Assembly: GCA_020747015.1 (NCBI GenBank)
Contig: JAGTJM010000022.1
Location: 124,001 to 188,000 of the forward strand
From: Pyrenochaeta sp. MPI-SDFR-AT-0127
Taxonomy: Eukaryota; Ascomycota; Dothideomycetes; Pleosporales; Cucurbitariaceae
DNA: 64,000 bases
Direction of reading: 5' to 3'
The notes beneath the pieces are model-generated. The model saw nothing but the letters and a program-made list of their open reading frames with translations. It did no database searches and was not told the DNA's origin. Every line of letters begins with the position of its first letter. Position 1 is the first letter of the stretch. This document shows, piece after piece, positions 1-13,000 of the stretch. The translations under genes and the position numbers were made by a program.

Positions 1-254
1 TCCGCTACAAGAAGGTATTATCATGAATGCAAGCTGAACACTACAGGATATGATTGGCGCGTATAAGAACGTGAAAGGACTATCATGTGCCAAATGCGGG
101 CAACTCCTTGATAGGACTATGCTGACCCCAACAGCGAGGCGAAGCAGACAAGTCCCTAGCGCGAATGAGACATTGGAGGTAGTATGGGAAGCGTTCCACG
201 AAGGCTGTTTATGAAAGTGCCATTGCCAAGCACCTGTCATTATCAAGCGTAACC

Positions 255-878
255 CTACGACCCATGTGGCAGATGAAACCCATCCAACCCCCAACCTCGC
301 TCGTTGTGGACATCGCCGCCCAGAAACTGCGGCATATACTCATAGTCTTGATACCAGCGACCGTCACTCATCCGAACAGCCTCGGGATAAGGGTTCGATC
401 GGTCCCTCCGAGGCTCCGACTGCCATCTGACGTCTGTCCACATACGACGATGTGGTATGCAATGTTTTCGAGTCCGAAAGTCGTAACTCAACCCCGGCAT
501 TCGCCCACCGAACAAGCCATCCGTAGTCCAAGGAGCAAACTTCCGCTCGTTGAAGCTATGAGCTAAACCACGATCATCAAGATTGACGTGACCTGACCAT
601 TGAGCTCGGGTGGGGCGATTTGATACGCAGTCTCCCTTGTCGGCACCAAAAGCAACAAAAATATCTGGGCCTCTGTTCAGGAGGACGTCCTTCATGCGGC
701 CCCATTTGGTACCGTTTTTTCCGTCCTTTGGCCAGATAAATGCTTTAGATGCCTTGATATTGCGGAGTTTCCGGCCGTCTTGAAACCAGCCCCGCATTAG
801 AGGGTGGCGAACGTATTCAGCCTGTCTATGTCGGTACACATCTTGAACGGGCTCGAAGAATGGCAGGTGTCCAGCCAT
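255..878 (-). CDS. Hypothetical protein, 207 aa
   Basis: I do not recognise this protein. It is a single open frame of 207 codons, rich in Trp, Arg, Gly, Tyr and His, with no signal peptide, membrane segment or low-complexity tract. This composition is unlike the shadow frames around it and suggests a real, compact, basic protein. The start is the first ATG (MAGHLPFF). Another frame reaches upstream to about 1039 and could supply an extra 5' exon, but I found no convincing junction. It is transcribed away from NIC96, sharing a 510-bp upstream region with it. The function is unknown, and an overpredicted frame is possible. Confidence 0.5.
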   Translation of the reverse strand: MAGHLPFFEPVQDVYRHRQAEYVRHPLMRGWFQDGRKLRNIKASKAFIWPKDGKNGTKWGRMKDVLLNRGPDIFVAFGADKGDCVSNRPTRAQWSGHVNLDDRGLAHSFNERKFAPWTTDGLFGGRMPGLSYDFRTRKHCIPHRRMWTDVRWQSEPRRDRSNPYPEAVRMSDGRWYQDYEYMPQFLGGDVHNERGWGLDGFHLPHGS

Positions 879-1388
879 TGCGCAGAGGTACGGGGATGGG
901 GAACAACGATGTGGTAGTATTTCTCGGAAGTCGGGATGGGGTGTTCATCGACATATGAATTGTCTGAACCATGCCAGCGTTTGCTAGGAGCAATCAGATT
1001 GAACACATAGAATAGCGATTGTCGTGAGGACATGTGCATACATGCTTGAGCAAATAACTATGGTGAAGCGCACGACGTCATGCTCACTTGATTGATCAGG
1101 CCGATAGTTCAAGCAATATGCCCTTTTTCATGATCGCTGACTAGAGGGTCCAGCACATTTGCACTCAGATCGAAGTTGCACAAGCAGCATTGAGAAGCTT
1201 AGCGTGAAATCGGAGGGCTACTAAAGCTACAAAAACCATGGCGTTCGTCTCAGATGATAGATGCTTCACTCGCACGAATCGGTACCTGGCCGACAGGGAT
1301 CCGCGTGGCCCAAGCTTCCAAAGTTCAACAACGCGGTCTTGTTTCGCCAGGTTTGTTTTTGGCATATCCACACACTGCGACCACCGCC
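879..1388. promoter_or_regulatory. Divergent spacer between orphan gene and NIC96
   Basis: This 510-bp spacer should hold both promoters and 5' UTRs. An in-frame extension of NIC96 reaches back to 1254, but the FG-repeat protein begins naturally at the ATG at 1389. I see no clear TATA box or RNA gene. Confidence 0.4.
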
Positions 1389-4300
1389 ATGTCTTCGCTT
1401 TTCGGCAATCTTGGGGGTTCTCAGCCTGCCTCTAGTGGCTCCTCGACTACCGGAGGACTGTTTGGTACCACAGCAGGCGCAAGGACTGGGACGACACCGA
1501 GTTTGTTTGGCAATCTAGGTGGAGGAACTCCAGGCGCACAGCCAGGCACATCACAGCCAGCAAGCAGTGGAGGCTTGGGTGGAGGGCTATTCAGCAGCGT
1601 CCAAGCTGGGGCAAATTCGACAGCGACGGCAACGCCCTCCCTCTTTACAGGCGCGACATCGACCTCGCAACCACAAACGCAAACTGGTGGCTTCTCGCTG
1701 TTTTCCAAGCCGGGGCAATCGACAGCAACCAATCCCTTATCTAATCCACAACAAACGAGCGGCCTTGGGCAATCCTCCCTCTTTGGCACCGCCTCGACAC
1801 AGCAACCGGCCCAACAGCAACAGCAACAGCAGCAGCAACAGCAAGGCGCGCCGCTCTCTCAGTCCCACGCAGGCACCAGCCGCTCAGCCCACTTTGACCA
1901 TCTGCTCGAACGAGGCCGCAAACGGAATGCTGGCGAAAATGGAACTAGCAACTTTGATGAGCTGCCATCATTGCAGCTCGGCCTCGGGGACATTGCACGA
2001 AAGGTGCGCAACCTGGGTGCTGGTGGCCCCTCGGCAGGTCAAGCCCAGGATGGTGCACAAGATCGCGCTGCGTAAGTTTCGCCTGGATGTAACATGTCCA
2101 TTTTGTACTTATTATTACCAGGCACTACCTACTCTCAGCTTCTGGAGTGAAGATGGGCTCAACCCTCCGCGACTTGAACCAGTTCTCCTCCCAAGCCGGC
2201 CTCAGTGCCACTACCCCAGCTCAGAATCTGTTTGACATTGATGTCGATGGTTACATCTCTAATCTGCATTCGCAATCCACCTTAGCACTGATACAGGAAG
2301 GGCTGGAACAGTCTAAGCGCGATTTCGATACCTTCTTGGAAGACAACGTTCAGATTGAATGGGACAAGCAGCGACAGAGAATTTACGAGCATTTTGGACT
2401 CGGCAGACAGAGTGAAGACATGGCAGCGTCCCAAAGCACATTCGGCAGCACAGCTCGGGGTGCCTTTGGACGCTCGACACGCAAGGGCCGCTCAATGGGT
2501 CCTAAGGCTTCTGTCAATGGCAAATCGACGTTTGGAGCGTCTGGAGGCGGGCCGCCCGTTCTTGGTGCTTCGGTGAGCGTGCTCGGAGGACGAGATGGCT
2601 CTGACAAGTCTGTTCTTGGTGGGGCAACAGGACCACAAGACCGATATGCTCGTGACAAGCAAGAGAAATTCATGGATGAGGTGAAGAAGCTCAATGACGC
2701 AAGATTACGGGAAAATACATTCTCTGTATTTCATGCATTCTCTGACGTCGAGAAAGCTGCAAGTACAGAATACTCGGATCATTTCATTAGCGCATATGGC
2801 GCTCTCATCTCAATCACCAGCGAGAAGACGGAATTGGAGGCTTCAAATCCTGGATCAAGCAACCCCAAGGAACGAAGCTTCGCCAAAGACTATCTGGACG
2901 AGCAGTCCAATTCCGTTGCCAGCGTTCGAATGCGCAAGCGTGTACTAGACGGATCCCGGAAGTACCTAGAAGGCAGATTTCTAGAGCACGTAGATGAGGT
3001 CTTGAGGAGAAACCCTGCAGAGGCACTTGTCGGTGGAGTGCCATCCTTACTCAACAAGATTCGAGGATTTGTGCGAGCAAAGGTTGCTTTTAAAGAGCTT
3101 GGTGCTGATACTGAGCATTTCCAGAGGATAGGCGACACTGGCGAGGAGTTCCCTTGGGTCATCGTTTTTTACCTGCTCAGGGGTGGTCTCTTGACAGAGG
3201 CGGCTGATTATGTCCGCGAAAAGAGGAACTTCTTCCAGAACACTGACAGGAACTTTCAAGCCGCCATAACACAATACGCCACCGACCCGGATCGCAGGCT
3301 TAACCCAGAGACGCAACAAAAGGTCAGCCATACCCATGCTCAACGAAGTCGAATAAATACACCAGAGGATCCCTACAGGACCGCCTGCTACAAGGTTGTT
3401 GGCCGTTGTGAGATGAGCAAACGCAATCTAGAGCCGATCAAGGAGACGATGGATGATTGGATCTGGTTGCAGTTTAACTTGGCCCGCGAAGGAAATCGTG
3501 CGGAAGAGAATGCTGGCGAGATATTCGGCTTGGAAGAGCTCAGATCGACCATCAGGGACATTGGTCAGCGCCACTTCATGAACGATGAAGCTGAAGCCGC
3601 TGGCGGATATGGCGTTTATTTTTACCTCGCCACACTGGCGGGCATGTTCGAGCCAGCCGTCAAGTATCTCTACGATCACAACTACGTCTCCGCGGTACAC
3701 TTTGCCATTGCTCTCGACTACTATGGTCTTCTGAGAGTGTCGGATTGGAGCACCGCGGGCGGCGAGATCCTAACGTTTACCACGCGACAACAGCCGCAGC
3801 TGAATTTTGGCCGAGTAATTGGTCACTACACCAGCGACTTCCGTGCTGCTCGGGCTGATGCTGCTGCTGACTACTTAGTCTTGATCTGTATGAACGCCGA
3901 TCTGCCCGGGGAAGCTGGTAAGCAGCAAGCGGAGCTTTGCCATGAAGCCCTCCGTGAGCTTGTCCTCGAGACGCGCGAATTCTCCACGCTGCTTGGGGAC
4001 GTCAAGTCCAACGGTCAAACTACACCTGGTCTCATTCAGGAACGTGTACCACTTCTCAAGTTGAATGGCGAGAATGGCCTGCTCAATACCATCACCCGAG
4101 AAGCAGCTAAGATGGCGGATGATAACGGGCGGACGAATGATGCGATATTGCTCTGCCATCTGGCAGGAGAATACGATAGTGTGGTTGGCATCTTGAATCG
4201 TGCGCTTGCTGAAGCACTCTCAGTGGAGCTTGGTCAAGAGCCGCTCCGTCTGGAACCATTAAAGCCACGCCTTACTCCCGCTGAAACGCAGCAATTGCAG

Positions 4301-4893
4301 CAGCAGCAATCTAATTTGACTTCATCAAGTCTAAGCATGCTAGGTACCGATGACCCAGTTGAACTCGCACAAAAGGTCCTTGCCTTGTACAACGAGAACA
4401 GTTTGTGGTGGAGGAAAGTGTCTCAGGTCAACCGGGACACAATCGGCATCTTGTACCAGCTCAACAACGCGAAGAAGGTCATCGAAGCCCGCTCCTACAT
4501 GGAAGCTCTTGGCGTAAGGCCCCCTTCTTTCAACCTCAACTACGTGATGTGCTAACTGGTCTATAGCAAATCGAGAACCTTCGTATCCTCCCACTTTCCG
4601 CCCGCGGCAATCTAAGTGAAATCCGCTCCACCGCCAACTCTTTCTCATCCTACCCCCCTGAGATTGCGCGGAACATCGGCAATGTGCTACTCTGGTGTAT
4701 AGGCTGCTGCTCGCGGCATCGCGAGCATCTTTTGAGTGGGCAATTTGATGATCCGATGCGCAAGGTGCTTGCGGACCAATTGCTGCAAAAGGCAAAAGAT
4801 CTCATGGTGTTTGCTGGATTGATCAGATACAAGCTTCCTCCGAGGGTATTCGAGACTCTAGCTAGGGAGGGACAAGATGTTGGCGCCTATTAA
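1389..4893 (+). CDS. NIC96: Nucleoporin Nic96 (Nup93 family)
   Basis: This is a linker and scaffold nucleoporin of the nuclear pore inner ring. Exons are 1389-2071, 2122-4513 and 4567-4893, giving about 1133 aa. Residues 1-135 are Gly/Ser/Thr-rich with SLFG and GLFG motifs, followed by a glutamine run near 142-152. Next come short predicted helices (LLERGRKR near 171-178, and 188-210), where Nic96 proteins bind the Nsp1 channel complex and other partners. From about residue 230 onward is the long alpha-solenoid typical of the family. The length matches long fungal Nic96 proteins such as that of Chaetomium and exceeds the yeast one (839 aa). The start at 1389 is chosen because the SLFG repeats begin there. 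Both introns are about 50 nt and keep phase. Confidence 0.95.
1804..1844 (+). repeat. CAG/CAA trinucleotide run in NIC96 exon 1
   Basis: A CAA/CAG-rich stretch encodes about eleven consecutive glutamines just after the FG region. It is a likely site of length variation between strains. Confidence 0.8.
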
Positions 4894-5199
4894 ACATTGT
4901 GAATGCACGACATGGGGGAGGGGTTTGGTGTTGGAACAAGAGCTGCAGAAAAGCACTTGACTGGAATTGCGTTTTGAACAGGCGTGGTGTGTCCCTTTAC
5001 AGTGGGATGGCATGTTTGGATGGGTTTAGATACATACCAGTGTACTCATTGTAATTGATAAGGAGGTATTGTTTCGACGAGCATATCAAATCATCCAGCT
5101 GGGACGCTCTATGATGACTAATATGACGCACGCAGCTCACATGCATAAACGCTCCCCATTCTCGCCCTGACCTGCGTACATCAGCAACAACGAATCACA
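4894..5199. other. Spacer NIC96 to SDR gene
   Basis: This 306-bp stretch holds the NIC96 3' UTR and the promoter of the next gene. I see no other feature. Confidence 0.4.
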
Positions 5200-6332
5200 A
5201 TGAGCGACTCCAAAGAAATGGTTATAATACTCACAGGCGCGTCGAGAGGTATGGCAAGCCCCTACATCATAGCCACTTTGTCTTGTTCCCAGAAACAGAA
5301 GAATGTCGAGCTGCCCCCCCCCCCCTCACATTCACATTCCGCATCTTTTCCAAATTCAAAGACACTATGATGATAATTCACCATTGGAATTTCAAATCTA
5401 AAAAGAAAACAACTTGTCCCATCCATGTTCTTCTCATTTCATCTATCCTACACAAAAGGAACAAAAGTTTGTATTAACACAGCCCCATGCAGGTATCGGC
5501 CAAGCGATTGCGCACTACCTGCTCTCGCGCAACCACAAACTGGTGCTCGTATCGCGCACACACGAAGCGCTGGATCAACTGCACTACCAGTACGGCTCTG
5601 AAAACGTCGAGGTCCTCGCTGGCGATGTGTCAGACTTTAGCCTCGCGAACAAGGCCGTCGAGTTGGCGAATGACCGCTGGGGCCGCCTGGACAGTTTGAT
5701 CGTCAACCATGGGACGCTGGATCCTGTGAAGAAGATTGCAGATTCTAGTCCCCAGGAGTGGAGCAAAGCGTTTGATGTCAATGTGTTTAGTGCGGTTGGA
5801 CTGGTAGGTTTTGCTCTGGTTTTTTTTCTTTCTCTCCCGCTTTTTCGTTTTCCTGTACTCTCGTCATGTTGGGAGGGGGGGTTTCTTTTGGCTGAAATTA
5901 TTCATCTCTTCACAGATTCAAGCTGCGCTTCCTTCCCTTCGTCGCTCTCATGGCCGGATTCTTCTAACCTCATCCGGTGCCGCTGTGTCTGCGTACCAGG
6001 GTTGGGGTGCTTACGGGGCGGGCAAAGCTGTGCTCAATCACCTTGCCCTCACGTTGGCTGTGGAGGAACCAGACGTGACCACCATCTCTGTCCGTCCTGG
6101 TGTGGTGGACACGGAGATGCAGCGCGAAATAAGAGAAGTACATCACGAATCTATGAGTGACAAAGACCGCGCGAAGTTTGCAGGGTTGAAGAAGGACGGG
6201 GGATTATTGAGGCCGGAGCAGCCCGGCCATGTCATTGCCAAATTAGCACTCGGGGGTGAAGATGTACGGGGGTTGAATGGGAGGTTTTTGAGCTGGAATG
6301 ATGAGTCTCTGAGCGCTTTCCAGGACGAATAG
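5200..6332 (+). CDS. Short-chain dehydrogenase/reductase
   Basis: This is a classical NAD(P)-dependent SDR of about 258 aa. Exons are 5200-5248, 5493-5803 and 5916-6332. Exon 1 joins exon 2 exactly inside the cofactor motif TGASRGIG, which confirms the 244-nt first intron. Later motifs are an NNAG-like NHGT, a conserved serine in TSSGAAVSAY and the catalytic Tyr-Lys in AYGAGK, followed by the RPGVVDT segment usual after the active site. It has no targeting signal and is probably cytosolic. It resembles the yeast YIR035C/YKL071W group of uncharacterised SDRs. The substrate cannot be read from sequence. It stands alone between NIC96 and the convergent PFK gene. Confidence 0.9.
5314..5325 (+). 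repeat. Poly-C run in SDR intron 1
   Basis: Twelve consecutive C residues lie inside the first SDR intron. Homopolymers of this kind are prone to length error or polymorphism. The run is outside coding sequence, so the frame is unaffected. Confidence 0.8.
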
Positions 6333-6450
6333 TTAAATTATTGGCCTACAGCGGGAGAGAGAGAAAAGAATGTACATGTACAGCAGGAGACAGCCTGCAT
6401 GCCCTCACAGCACTTTCCGGCCCCTGCGACTTCAAAACATGCCAACTGAT

Positions 6451-8951
6451 CTATTCCTTTGGTCTACCCGCCAATGTATCAATATCCGTTGGCTTACCTG
6501 GCACTTGCAGCCTGCCAGACAATGTGTCCACTGTTTCCTTGAGCGCCATCCAAAACTCATGCTTGGGCCTTCGTCGATGCCACTCAGTTTCCTTCTTCTC
6601 AACAGTTTCCATTGGAGAGAAGAGCAACTTCGAGCCCTTGATGCCGATGACGCTGACTGACATTGGGTCATCATCGATCTCATCCGGGTCTTCGCCGGCA
6701 TAGCCCTCAAGGTGCTGCATAGCTTTCGTCGCGAATCGCACAGCCCTGACGCGATCCATAGGCGATGGCGTAGTGCCCTGCTGGAAATGGCCAGGCACAC
6801 CGTGCCGAGACTCAAACTTGCCCTTACCAGCTTCTGCAATCATCTGGGCAATGATTTGTACTGAATAGGTCTTCGATGCCTTTTCATTCACCAGGATGAC
6901 CTTGCCTGACCGGCTGTGGCCCTTGTCGAGCAAGAAAACTTGGCGAAGGTGGTCGATGTCCCGATCTAGCATCTTGATATTGATGCCCTCTTCAGGAGTG
7001 TAAACAGCCAGTGCTCCGATGCTGAGACCAGCGACTGTGGCTATGTAGCCACTTTCACCACCTTGGGTCTCGATGACGAACACTCGGCGGCGGGATGCTG
7101 ATGCGGATTGGCGGCAGGCATCGCTGTATTGAATGAGCGCATTGAGGCAGGTATCGGAACCGATAGAGTACTCGGTTCCTGGGACGTTGTTTGATATCGT
7201 GGCGGGAATGATGACCTGGAATAACTGTTAGTGTATTGCTCAATTGAATGAATTATGCAGTACTTGATCAAGTCCAATGAAATGTCTGGCCAGTGGATAG
7301 AGCGCGTGTACCAAGGGGTGATGAAGTTTTGGAGGACAGGGGAACAGAAATTACTTACCATTGGGATCTTGAACGACTTATAATACTCTCGCGCCTTCCG
7401 CAGCTCAGAGACGGATGTGAAAGCCTCAAAGCCGCCGACAACGAATAGCGCCTGGATCTGGTACTTCCTGAAAACGAATGCGACAGTCTCAAGGTCCTCG
7501 CTTGGAAGTCCACGGTTAGTTCCAATCTCAGAACCACCCTTTGAGGCCCACGTCTCAGCGTCAATCCACTTGATTTCTCGAACGGCCCCGAGGGGCTCGT
7601 CAGAGTGATGGCGGATGATACCTGGAAAGCCGTTGTGCAGCGCAATTGGTGTGTGTCCTCGAGCAATACAGTATGCCACAGCGGCACGTGTGGCAGCGTT
7701 CATTCCTCCGGCAGGCGCTCCAACATGGATGATACCGACACGAAGTCGCTTTTTCTCCGGGAGTAGAAGCTCGGGCTGGTCGGCTGCTGTGGTAATCTGA
7801 TATGACCGGTATTGTTCTTCGAACTCTGTGTCGCGAAGCTGCATGGCCTTGTGGAAGTCCTTGTTGCCAATAGCAACAGCGACTTCTTTGGTCTGGGCGA
7901 CGGCTTCAAGAAGTGGTCGACGAACAATTTTGTTTTCCTGCATACAGATGACCGGGCTGGGTGTTTCAGGCGTGGCTTCCAAGACTGCCTTGACAGCCTC
8001 AGCACCTTGCAGAGTCGAAAGCATTCGATCGTAAGCAGACGGTGTACCTCCACGCTGAACGTGTCCGAGCGTTGTGATTCTTGTGTCTAGATGGGCTTCA
8101 TTCGAGAGAATGTCCTTGACTTGCTGAGGTGTGATCTTGTTCAGATTGCGGTCGATGGCTCCCTCAGCAACAACAACAATCGTCTTTCTCTTGCCCATGT
8201 CTCTGTGCTTCTTGATTTGTCGGCACATCTCTTTCTCCCATCCCTCATGCGGAGGATTTTCAGGTGTGAAGACAAAGTCTGCTCCTGTGGCTACCCCGGC
8301 GCTGAGAGCGAGCCAGCCGCAATGCCGGCCCATGACTTCAATGACGAAGGCGCGCTGGTGGCTGACGGCGGTGGTATCTACTGAGTCAATGGCCTCGCAA
8401 ATACGGCCAAGTGAGGTATAGCAGCCAATGGTTGCATCAGTCATAGACAGGTCGTTGTCAATGGAGCCTACTAAGCCAACAATGTTCAGGTGTTTGAAGG
8501 GCTCGATCTGCTCCTTGGTGAGCTCTTGCTTCTCGACCAGCTCATTCAGAAGGTCGGGCCACTCTGCGCGGAATTTGTCTGCACCGGTAAGGGAGCCATC
8601 ACCACCGCAGATGATGAGAGCATCGATGCCCTTGATGATCATATTCTTAGCCGCTGTCCGGCGACCGTCTCGCTGCATGAACTCCATGCATCGTGCTGTA
8701 CCAATGAGCGTTCCTCCCTCGGACAGGAAGCCTCTGACGTCTTCCCAGTGCATCTCTTTGATCATGTCGCCGCCTTTGACGAGTCCGTCGTAGCCCTCGT
8801 AGATGGCGTATGCTTCGCAATTGTTGTGGATAGCCATGCGGACAACAGCGCGCACTGCTCCATTCATGCCGGGCGCGTCTCCTCCGCTCGTCATGACGCC
8901 AATTCTCCTCTTCTTGCCCTCTAGGGGCGCTGGCAGGTCGGTGGGCGCCAT
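6451..8951 (-). CDS. pfkA: ATP-dependent 6-phosphofructokinase
   Basis: This is a glycolytic enzyme that phosphorylates fructose 6-phosphate to fructose 1,6-bisphosphate. Exons are 7359-8951 and 6451-7215 (142-nt intron), giving about 785 aa, the usual size of the duplicated fungal enzyme. The N-terminal half carries the ATP-site GVMTSGGDAPGMN, GGDGS and the catalytic SIDND. The C-terminal half is the degenerate allosteric copy, with VGIIHVGAPAGGMNAATRA and NNVPGTEYSIGSDTC. The intron falls just before VIIPATISNN in the second half. Start is the ATG before APTDLPAPLEGKKRRIGV. The gene is convergent with the SDR gene (118 bp apart). Confidence 0.97.
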
Positions 8952-10057
8952 GGTGGGTGTCCGCGTTGGAGAGCGGGGTTTTGCGGTGTTTGCAGTGAAG
9001 GATAGGGTTGGGCTGGAGGTAGTTGAGAGTTCGCTGGGGGGGTGTTTTCTTTTTTTTTCTCTTCTCTCTTTTAGTTTGTGAGTCGGTATGAGGTCAAGGT
9101 GGGTTCACCAGGACTCTTTAATTGGAAACCAAGAGGCCGAAGCGGGTCCTCAAGGTGTTGGGAAGCTTCGACGAGACGGAGGGGTAGCTTTGCCGCGCTA
9201 TCAGAGCTGGATTGAGTTTCAAGGCAGGGTGCAGCCGATAATTGTGCCGCTCATCACCTCGAGGCTCGCGGGCTTTCTATATCTTTAGGGGCCCTGTTGC
9301 GATAAGGTGATCGAACGTGTGCAGGCTGCGTTGCTCAGGCTCGGCGGCATGACGTGGGACTCCAAAAGAAAAGCTCCCTGGTCGCCTGGGTCGCCTACGA
9401 GGTGGGGTCACACCACCACGCCCGTCTTCTCGAGACCACGCATTGCTGCATGGGCCTTACTCGCGCCCCGAACTCAAAAGTAATGGCCTCGGACGACTCA
9501 ATTGCTACCGGTGGACCGAGAGTGACGCGCCAACTGCGTCCAACGGCACCGCCTCTGCGCCGCGAGACTGTGCCCGTACGATATCCATGCCCAGCCCGCC
9601 GCCTCCCCACGTCCCGCACTGCCGTCCTGTTGTGTCGATATGGACACACCACGTGCAATCAGGGACGCTCAGCTAATGGCACGTCTAATGTGTATCGTGT
9701 TGCGTGGGCTCTAGATTCCCGGGGCCACCGCTTGGCTTCCAGTCTTCAGACACCGCCTTGATGCAAGCAAAAATTCCCTGCAAGTCACCTCACACACGCC
9801 TGCTCAAATGTGCCAAACACAGCCTCAAAAGTTAGATCCAATCGCACAATGAGGACATGGATGGCGGATCCCACATTGATACTCTACGTAGATGCTTTTC
9901 TCCCCCACAACAACGTAATAACCACACTTCCACAGCCAACCCCAATAATATACATACGTAGCTTTCCTATTACAAGGGCAGTCCTTTCTAGACCGTAGGA
10001 ATACTAACGCACCCGCACTTCTCCCTCCCTTCCCAGAGCCATGACTGCTTACTACTC
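8952..10057. promoter_or_regulatory. PFK promoter and spacer to AIM21-like gene
   Basis: This 1.1-kb stretch lies between the PFK start and the 3' end of the next minus-strand gene. Immediately upstream of PFK is a long pyrimidine tract on the plus strand (about 9046-9074, purine-rich on the gene's own strand), common in strongly expressed fungal promoters. Frames of up to 135 codons occur here but have no coding character. Confidence 0.45.
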
Positions 10058-13000
10058 TTAGCCCGCAAACGACTGCGTGAACCCAGCTTTCTCCTCTTCA
10101 GCAGCTGCAGATGCGCTAGGCAGCTCAGCATTGTTTTCCAACTTCGTCTCCGTCGTCGCGCTTGGCTTTTCTTCTAGTGGATGACCACCTGCAACGTCCT
10201 TGCCTGCTTCATCCTCAAGATCTGGTCCTGACCCAGGAAACGCGCCTGGAGCATCGACGGACCCGCGGGTTGTCTCAGTCACTAGTGGCTCTTCTGGAAC
10301 CAAAGCAGATGTCACCTTAGAGAGAGGTGCCTCAACAGCAGACGGAACTTTGGAAAGGGGTGCCTCGATAGCAGACGAAACCTTGGAGAGGGGTGCCTCG
10401 ACAGCGGATGCTGGCCGACTGTCCTGCGTAAGCGTTCTTGCGAGTTCCGCTTCCTCTGGTTCGGCATCTGCATGCTGGTCTTCGGTACTCTGAGCGACAC
10501 GAGGCTCCTCTGACGTGCTTAGAGATGCCAAGGACTGTTGGAATTGAGCAGCCATCTTTGCAGCAGGAACATCCAGACTTCCATCTGCCCCAAAGCTCCA
10601 AATGGCAGTCACAGGCGCTAAGTCGAGTTTTACCCTCGGTACCGCAACCTCAGCTGTAATCGTGGCAGCCGGCGCCGGTGAAGCAGCTGGTTTCCTCCTC
10701 GCCGGCCCCTTAGCTCTTCCCTTGCGAGCATCCGGGAGCGGCGCAGCTTCCTCTTGCTGCTCGGGCTCTGGCTCTTTGACCTTGGGTGCTTGAGGTCCGA
10801 GACCAAGCTTGCTATTCAAGTCTTTCAGGAAGCCGGCTTGAAGGGCAGCAATCTTCGAACCACCTGGCCGTGCGGGAACAGGTGGTTTGGCCTTTGGTTG
10901 TGGAGCATCGTTTTCGGTGGCCTGTGGTTCTGGCGATGGCAGCTTTTCTAACGAACCTGTGGCAGGTTTGCTGGGACGCGCAGGAACCTGAGGTTTCGGC
11001 CGATCCGGGATGATTGGAGCCTTCTTGTCCACGGGAGACAAGTCCTTCTTCGCAGGTCGGGCAGGAATATTGGGACGAGCCGGGATTGTGGGCTTCTCAA
11101 CCACAGGCGAATCGTCGGCGTACTCATTCGTGTCTTCCGTTTGTGGTGTACTAACCGTGGTTTCGAGGTGGCCATGCGAGGGAGCGTCTTCCCAGATATC
11201 TTGACTAGGGAAGCGCTGCCCCATTCCCGGGCGGAGAGGCTGTTCGTCGCGTACTTTCCCTAGGAGCTTGTTTTCTGCTGCAAAACGCCTCGTATGCTCA
11301 GGAAGGAACGATTGCTGGTCTTCTTTTGTGATTTGTGTCTTACGTTGCTCTTCTGTCTTTGGATCCTCGAATACCTGTGCAGCGCTGGCATCGCCAGCTG
11401 GTGTTTCCAGCTCTTCAGGGGCTTGAGGAGTTTCAACAGTTGTCTCAAGCTGCAGGCTACCAGGAGTATCTTCCCAAACATCTTGACTGGGGAACTGATG
11501 ACGGGCAAGATTAGGACGCTTGAGCTTGTCGGCTTGTGTTTTGGGCTTCTTGGTGTTGTCCTCATCTTCAGGAAACAGTGGTTCATACTCCTTATGGGAC
11601 TCGAGTGGAGTGTTGGCTCCCCTGTCGAACTGGGCAGGGCTAGGGATGACACGTTGTGCCTGAATGTTATTGCCTCTGCTAGAATTCCTGCTGTGACTGC
11701 GGATCTTCGTAATGTATGCTGGGGTACCATCCTCGTTGACTGTATATTCATCGCCATGGCGTTCCAGCTCAGGCGACACGGCGGGTTGTCTCCACTCGGC
11801 ATCGGGGCCGCGCTTCTTCAACTCATCTGAAGCTAGAATGGGCATACCGTAGCCACGCTCTGTGACCCAACCACCCTCTTCCGCTGTATTTCCTCCTTTG
11901 TGGCCAAGGTCCTCAGTTGGTGGGTCATAACCTCCCCCATGGGTTTTGCTATTACGGTGAGACGGGTGATCGATATGGATGACCTCACCATCGTCGTTAA
12001 GTTGATTGTCAGTTTCATTTTTCAGGGGAGAGTCGACGTGGCCAGCCTTAATTGAGGCGGGGCGACCTGATGACTGCGGTCTTGGTGATGTCATCCTCGA
12101 CGCAAACTCGTCGCTTGCCATGTAGCCAATCTGCTCGTCAGGAGTGCTAATTGCTTCTCGCGAAGTGCCTGCAAGAGGAAATTAGCGTCAGTTGCTTGTT
12201 GGGGTAACTGCCAGTAGCATACCCAGTCCAAGATCCTGCGATCTCGTATGCACCAGCTTCTCCAGATTGTCCGCACGCCAGTGGTAATCCTTTCGGTTTT
12301 CTTGAATGTGGGGGCCGTATTCACCCGCCTTTTCACGCTTCAAATCCTCTGGGTGCCTTTCGTACCACTTCTGCTCAAATTCATCATTGGAGATGACGCC
12401 ATGGCCGTGCATGCCATAGCTACCAGGAGGTCCTTGAAAGATCTCGCGGCCACTCTTTGTGCGCCCGTGATGGCGACCACCGGGCTTCTGGTGGAATCCA
12501 ATCCCAGAAGAAGCACCAGGCTGTGCATAGGGCGATGGACTCGGGGCCTGTACATCTCCAGCGTTGCGAAACATAGGCACCTGAACACCGATTTCCGGAA
12601 TGCCATGCTCGTCTTTGTCATTGTACAGTGAGCTGGGGCGAGAGCCAATTGAGGACCCAGATCGGCCGCTCTTGGAGCTCGAGGCAACCTTTTCGTCAAC
12701 CGAAAGCTGCTTGCCAAAGCCGGCAGCTTCGGCCTGGGATGAATCGGTGCGCGTCACCAGCTGGATCCTGCTCTTTGCGGTGGAGCTGGGGACGGAAGCT
12801 GTGGGAGCATGGAGAGGCAAGTCTCCAGCTATATTCTTCGTCTGTTGTGGAGAGCCACCCAAGTTGTTGCTCTCGTTTGTGAGCGTCTTGGAAAGGTCTT
12901 CAAAGCTGGCGTATTCGTTGCCTTCCTCGCCGAGCGAAGGCAGGGAGACGCTTGGAGGGCGGGAGGGCACCTCGGTGCTGAGACGGCTGCCATCTTTGGG

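Noticed and set aside
9354..9761. 135-codon frame in the PFK upstream spacer
   Set aside because: No coding character, and an overlapping 87-codon frame exists on the other strand; judged chance.
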